Source: Bacteriovoracaceae bacterium (lineage in GTDB: Bacteria; Bdellovibrionota; Bacteriovoracia; Bacteriovoracales; Bacteriovoracaceae). From it: DNA of 7,077 nt. The notes under the pieces were generated by a model. It saw nothing but the letters and a program-made list of their open reading frames with translations, was not told where the DNA came from and searched no databases. The position numbers were made by a program, and so were the translations under genes. How positions within the stretch are numbered: position 1 is the stretch's first letter; each line of letters opens with the position of its first letter. This document shows, piece after piece, positions 6,024-7,077 of this stretch. Location: contig JAGOVR010000079.1 in NCBI GenBank assembly GCA_018060635.1, forward strand, positions 1 to 7,077. Reading direction: 5' to 3'.

Positions 6024-7077
6024 ATGAGTGAGAGTCAATTTGAAGAAGATGGAATTACTTTGGAGTTTAAAGTAAGTCAGGAACTGGCGCAGAAAACGAA
6101 ACGTTTGATTTCAATTTCTTCTCATCCGATTGGTCAAGATCAGTTTTTCTTTTTAAAAAAAGTGACTGATGAAACGGGAGTGGCCACTTTTGTTATTAAT
6201 CCCAAGCTGACTATAGGAAATGAGCAAATAACAGATAAAACTCTTTCTTCTCGTCATGCCACTTTTCAAGTGGCCCAAGGGATTTTAACTCTGGTGGACA
6301 ATAGAAGTCTTAATGGGGTGTATGTAGATGGAAGAAAAATTCCCGCAGGTGAAACGATTATTTTAATGGCGGGAGATCGTCTGTTGTTAGGGGGAGTAGA
6401 ACTAGAAGTTTTTACAGGTGGCACTGATGAATTAGAAAGACTTCGAAAAAATAAAGAACATTTTGAAAAAATAAAAAAAAGAGAAAAAAGTTTTTTTAAT
6501 TTTTTTAAGAAAAAAGCGAAGCCTGTAAAACCAGTAGAACCGCCGCCTCTGCCCAAAGAGGCCATAGTAAAACAAGAAATAAAAAAAGTAGAACCACCTA
6601 CATTACCTAAAGCTGTTAAGCAGAAACCTAAAACAGTAGTAAAAGCACCAAAACGCACAGAGCGTGATCCTGTGGCAGGAGCTTTTTCTAGGTTATTTGC
6701 TTTAGTGGGTGATTTAGCCTTAGCCTTTTCGCTACATTCTTTTTTGATGGGGTTGAAAGAATTTAATTTTTTAGCAGGACAGCTTATCCAGCAAGTTCGC
6801 ATGTTTTATCTGCCATGGATTAAGGTGGCTTTTTTAAAAACCTTAGAACAAGATGTGGCCAAAAGTTATTCTTATCTTCTGGTCTTTATTTTATTACAAC
6901 TCATAAGTGTTCTGCTTTTTTCGGTAACCTTCTCGCAATGGGTGATGGGACTTAAAGGTAGTCGTAATTTTTTATGGTCTAGATTTGGTGGGATCTTACG
7001 AACTTTTTTGGGAGTTATTACGTTTCCTTTTGTTATTTTTGATATGCCCTGCCTTTTTGGGAAGAGAACCCTTAAAG
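6024..7077 (+). CDS. FHA domain / RDD-family membrane protein (3' end outside window)
   Basis: 351 residues are visible and the frame is open at the right edge. Residues about 52-130 are an FHA (forkhead-associated, phosphothreonine-peptide-binding) domain: TIG-N at 63-66, SSRHATF at 75-81, DNRSLNGVYVDG at 92-103 and GDRLLLG at 117-123. The Arg that normally follows the first Gly (GR) is Asn66. Residues about 137-166 are charged and end in a basic/Phe-rich patch (KKREKSFFNFFKKK, 151-164). Residues 167-210 form a Lys/Pro linker with a duplicated unit (VEPPPLPKEA, 171-180; VEPPTLPKA, 189-197). From about 214 an RDD-type membrane domain follows: R223 and D230 in the first membrane segment (about 221-243), a second segment at about 284-306, and a third at about 324-342 ending F-D-M-P, then KRTLK, as in the RDD end motif. 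The FHA is predicted cytoplasmic. The protein is probably nearly complete, since RDD domains end soon after this motif. The domain calls are strong; the partner kinase and transported or sensed ligand are unknown. Confidence 0.9.
   Translation, partial: MSESQFEEDGITLEFKVSQELAQKTKRLISISSHPIGQDQFFFLKKVTDETGVATFVINPKLTIGNEQITDKTLSSRHATFQVAQGILTLVDNRSLNGVYVDGRKIPAGETIILMAGDRLLLGGVELEVFTGGTDELERLRKNKEHFEKIKKREKSFFNFFKKKAKPVKPVEPPPLPKEAIVKQEIKKVEPPTLPKAVKQKPKTVVKAPKRTERDPVAGAFSRLFALVGDLALAFSLHSFLMGLKEFNFLAGQLIQQVRMFYLPWIKVAFLKTLEQDVAKSYSYLLVFILLQLISVLLFSVTFSQWVMGLKGSRNFLWSRFGGILRTFLGVITFPFVIFDMPCLFGKRTLK

Noticed and set aside
6266..6802. 178-codon minus-strand open frame
   Set aside because: It lies entirely antisense to the clearly coding FHA-RDD gene, has low-complexity Phe/Ser/Pro composition and shows no plausible domain.
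1..7077. CRISPR array, insertion sequence, attachment site, toxin-antitoxin or rRNA
   Set aside because: No regularly spaced repeats, transposase or integrase motifs, terminal inverted repeats or RNA gene signatures were seen on either strand.

Overview
AT-rich bacterial DNA with four substantially complete genes, plus the tail of a fifth at the left edge. Three of them encode exported proteins (signal peptides, one lipobox) and the fourth is a membrane protein with a cytoplasmic FHA domain, so this is a Gram-negative-type envelope region. The style (large exported proteins of unknown function, an FHA protein, AT-rich Lys/Phe/Ser-rich coding) reminds me of the Bdellovibrionota (Bdellovibrio/Bacteriovorax-like). 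That is an inference from style only; no marker gene is present.

Layout. Bases 1-82 hold the last 26 codons of a plus-strand gene. It runs convergently into a three-gene minus-strand operon and the two stop codons overlap. In transcription order the operon is: an 875-residue exported, cysteine-rich, coiled-coil protein of unknown function (5757 to 3130); after 27 bases, an 803-residue lipoprotein with a thermolysin-type (gluzincin) zinc protease active site (3102 to 691); after 3 bases, a 202-residue exported protein with a PepSY-like C-terminal domain (687 to 79). PepSY/FTP domains are the usual propeptide of M4/M36 proteases. Here that module seems absent from the protease and sits in the next gene, suggesting a split protease/propeptide pair.

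A 7-bp hairpin followed by a T-rich tract spans the stop codon of the first operon gene and may act as a partial terminator before the protease gene. The 266-bp divergent spacer (5758-6023) contains a sequence close to a sigma-28 (FliA) promoter in front of the operon, a weak sigma-70-like promoter facing the other way, a perfect 15-bp dyad and a leader hairpin.

Rightwards from 6024 a plus-strand gene runs off the window: an FHA domain, a basic/aromatic patch, a Lys/Pro linker with an internal duplication, and an RDD membrane domain. Its FHA has Asn where the family's phosphate-binding Arg (GR motif) is expected.

The possible undescribed system is the operon: a large exported coiled-coil protein, a surface-type lipoprotein zinc protease and a trans-encoded PepSY partner, possibly under flagellar sigma control, beside a divergent FHA-RDD gene. 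The genes and motifs are read directly from the sequence; the functional links are inference.
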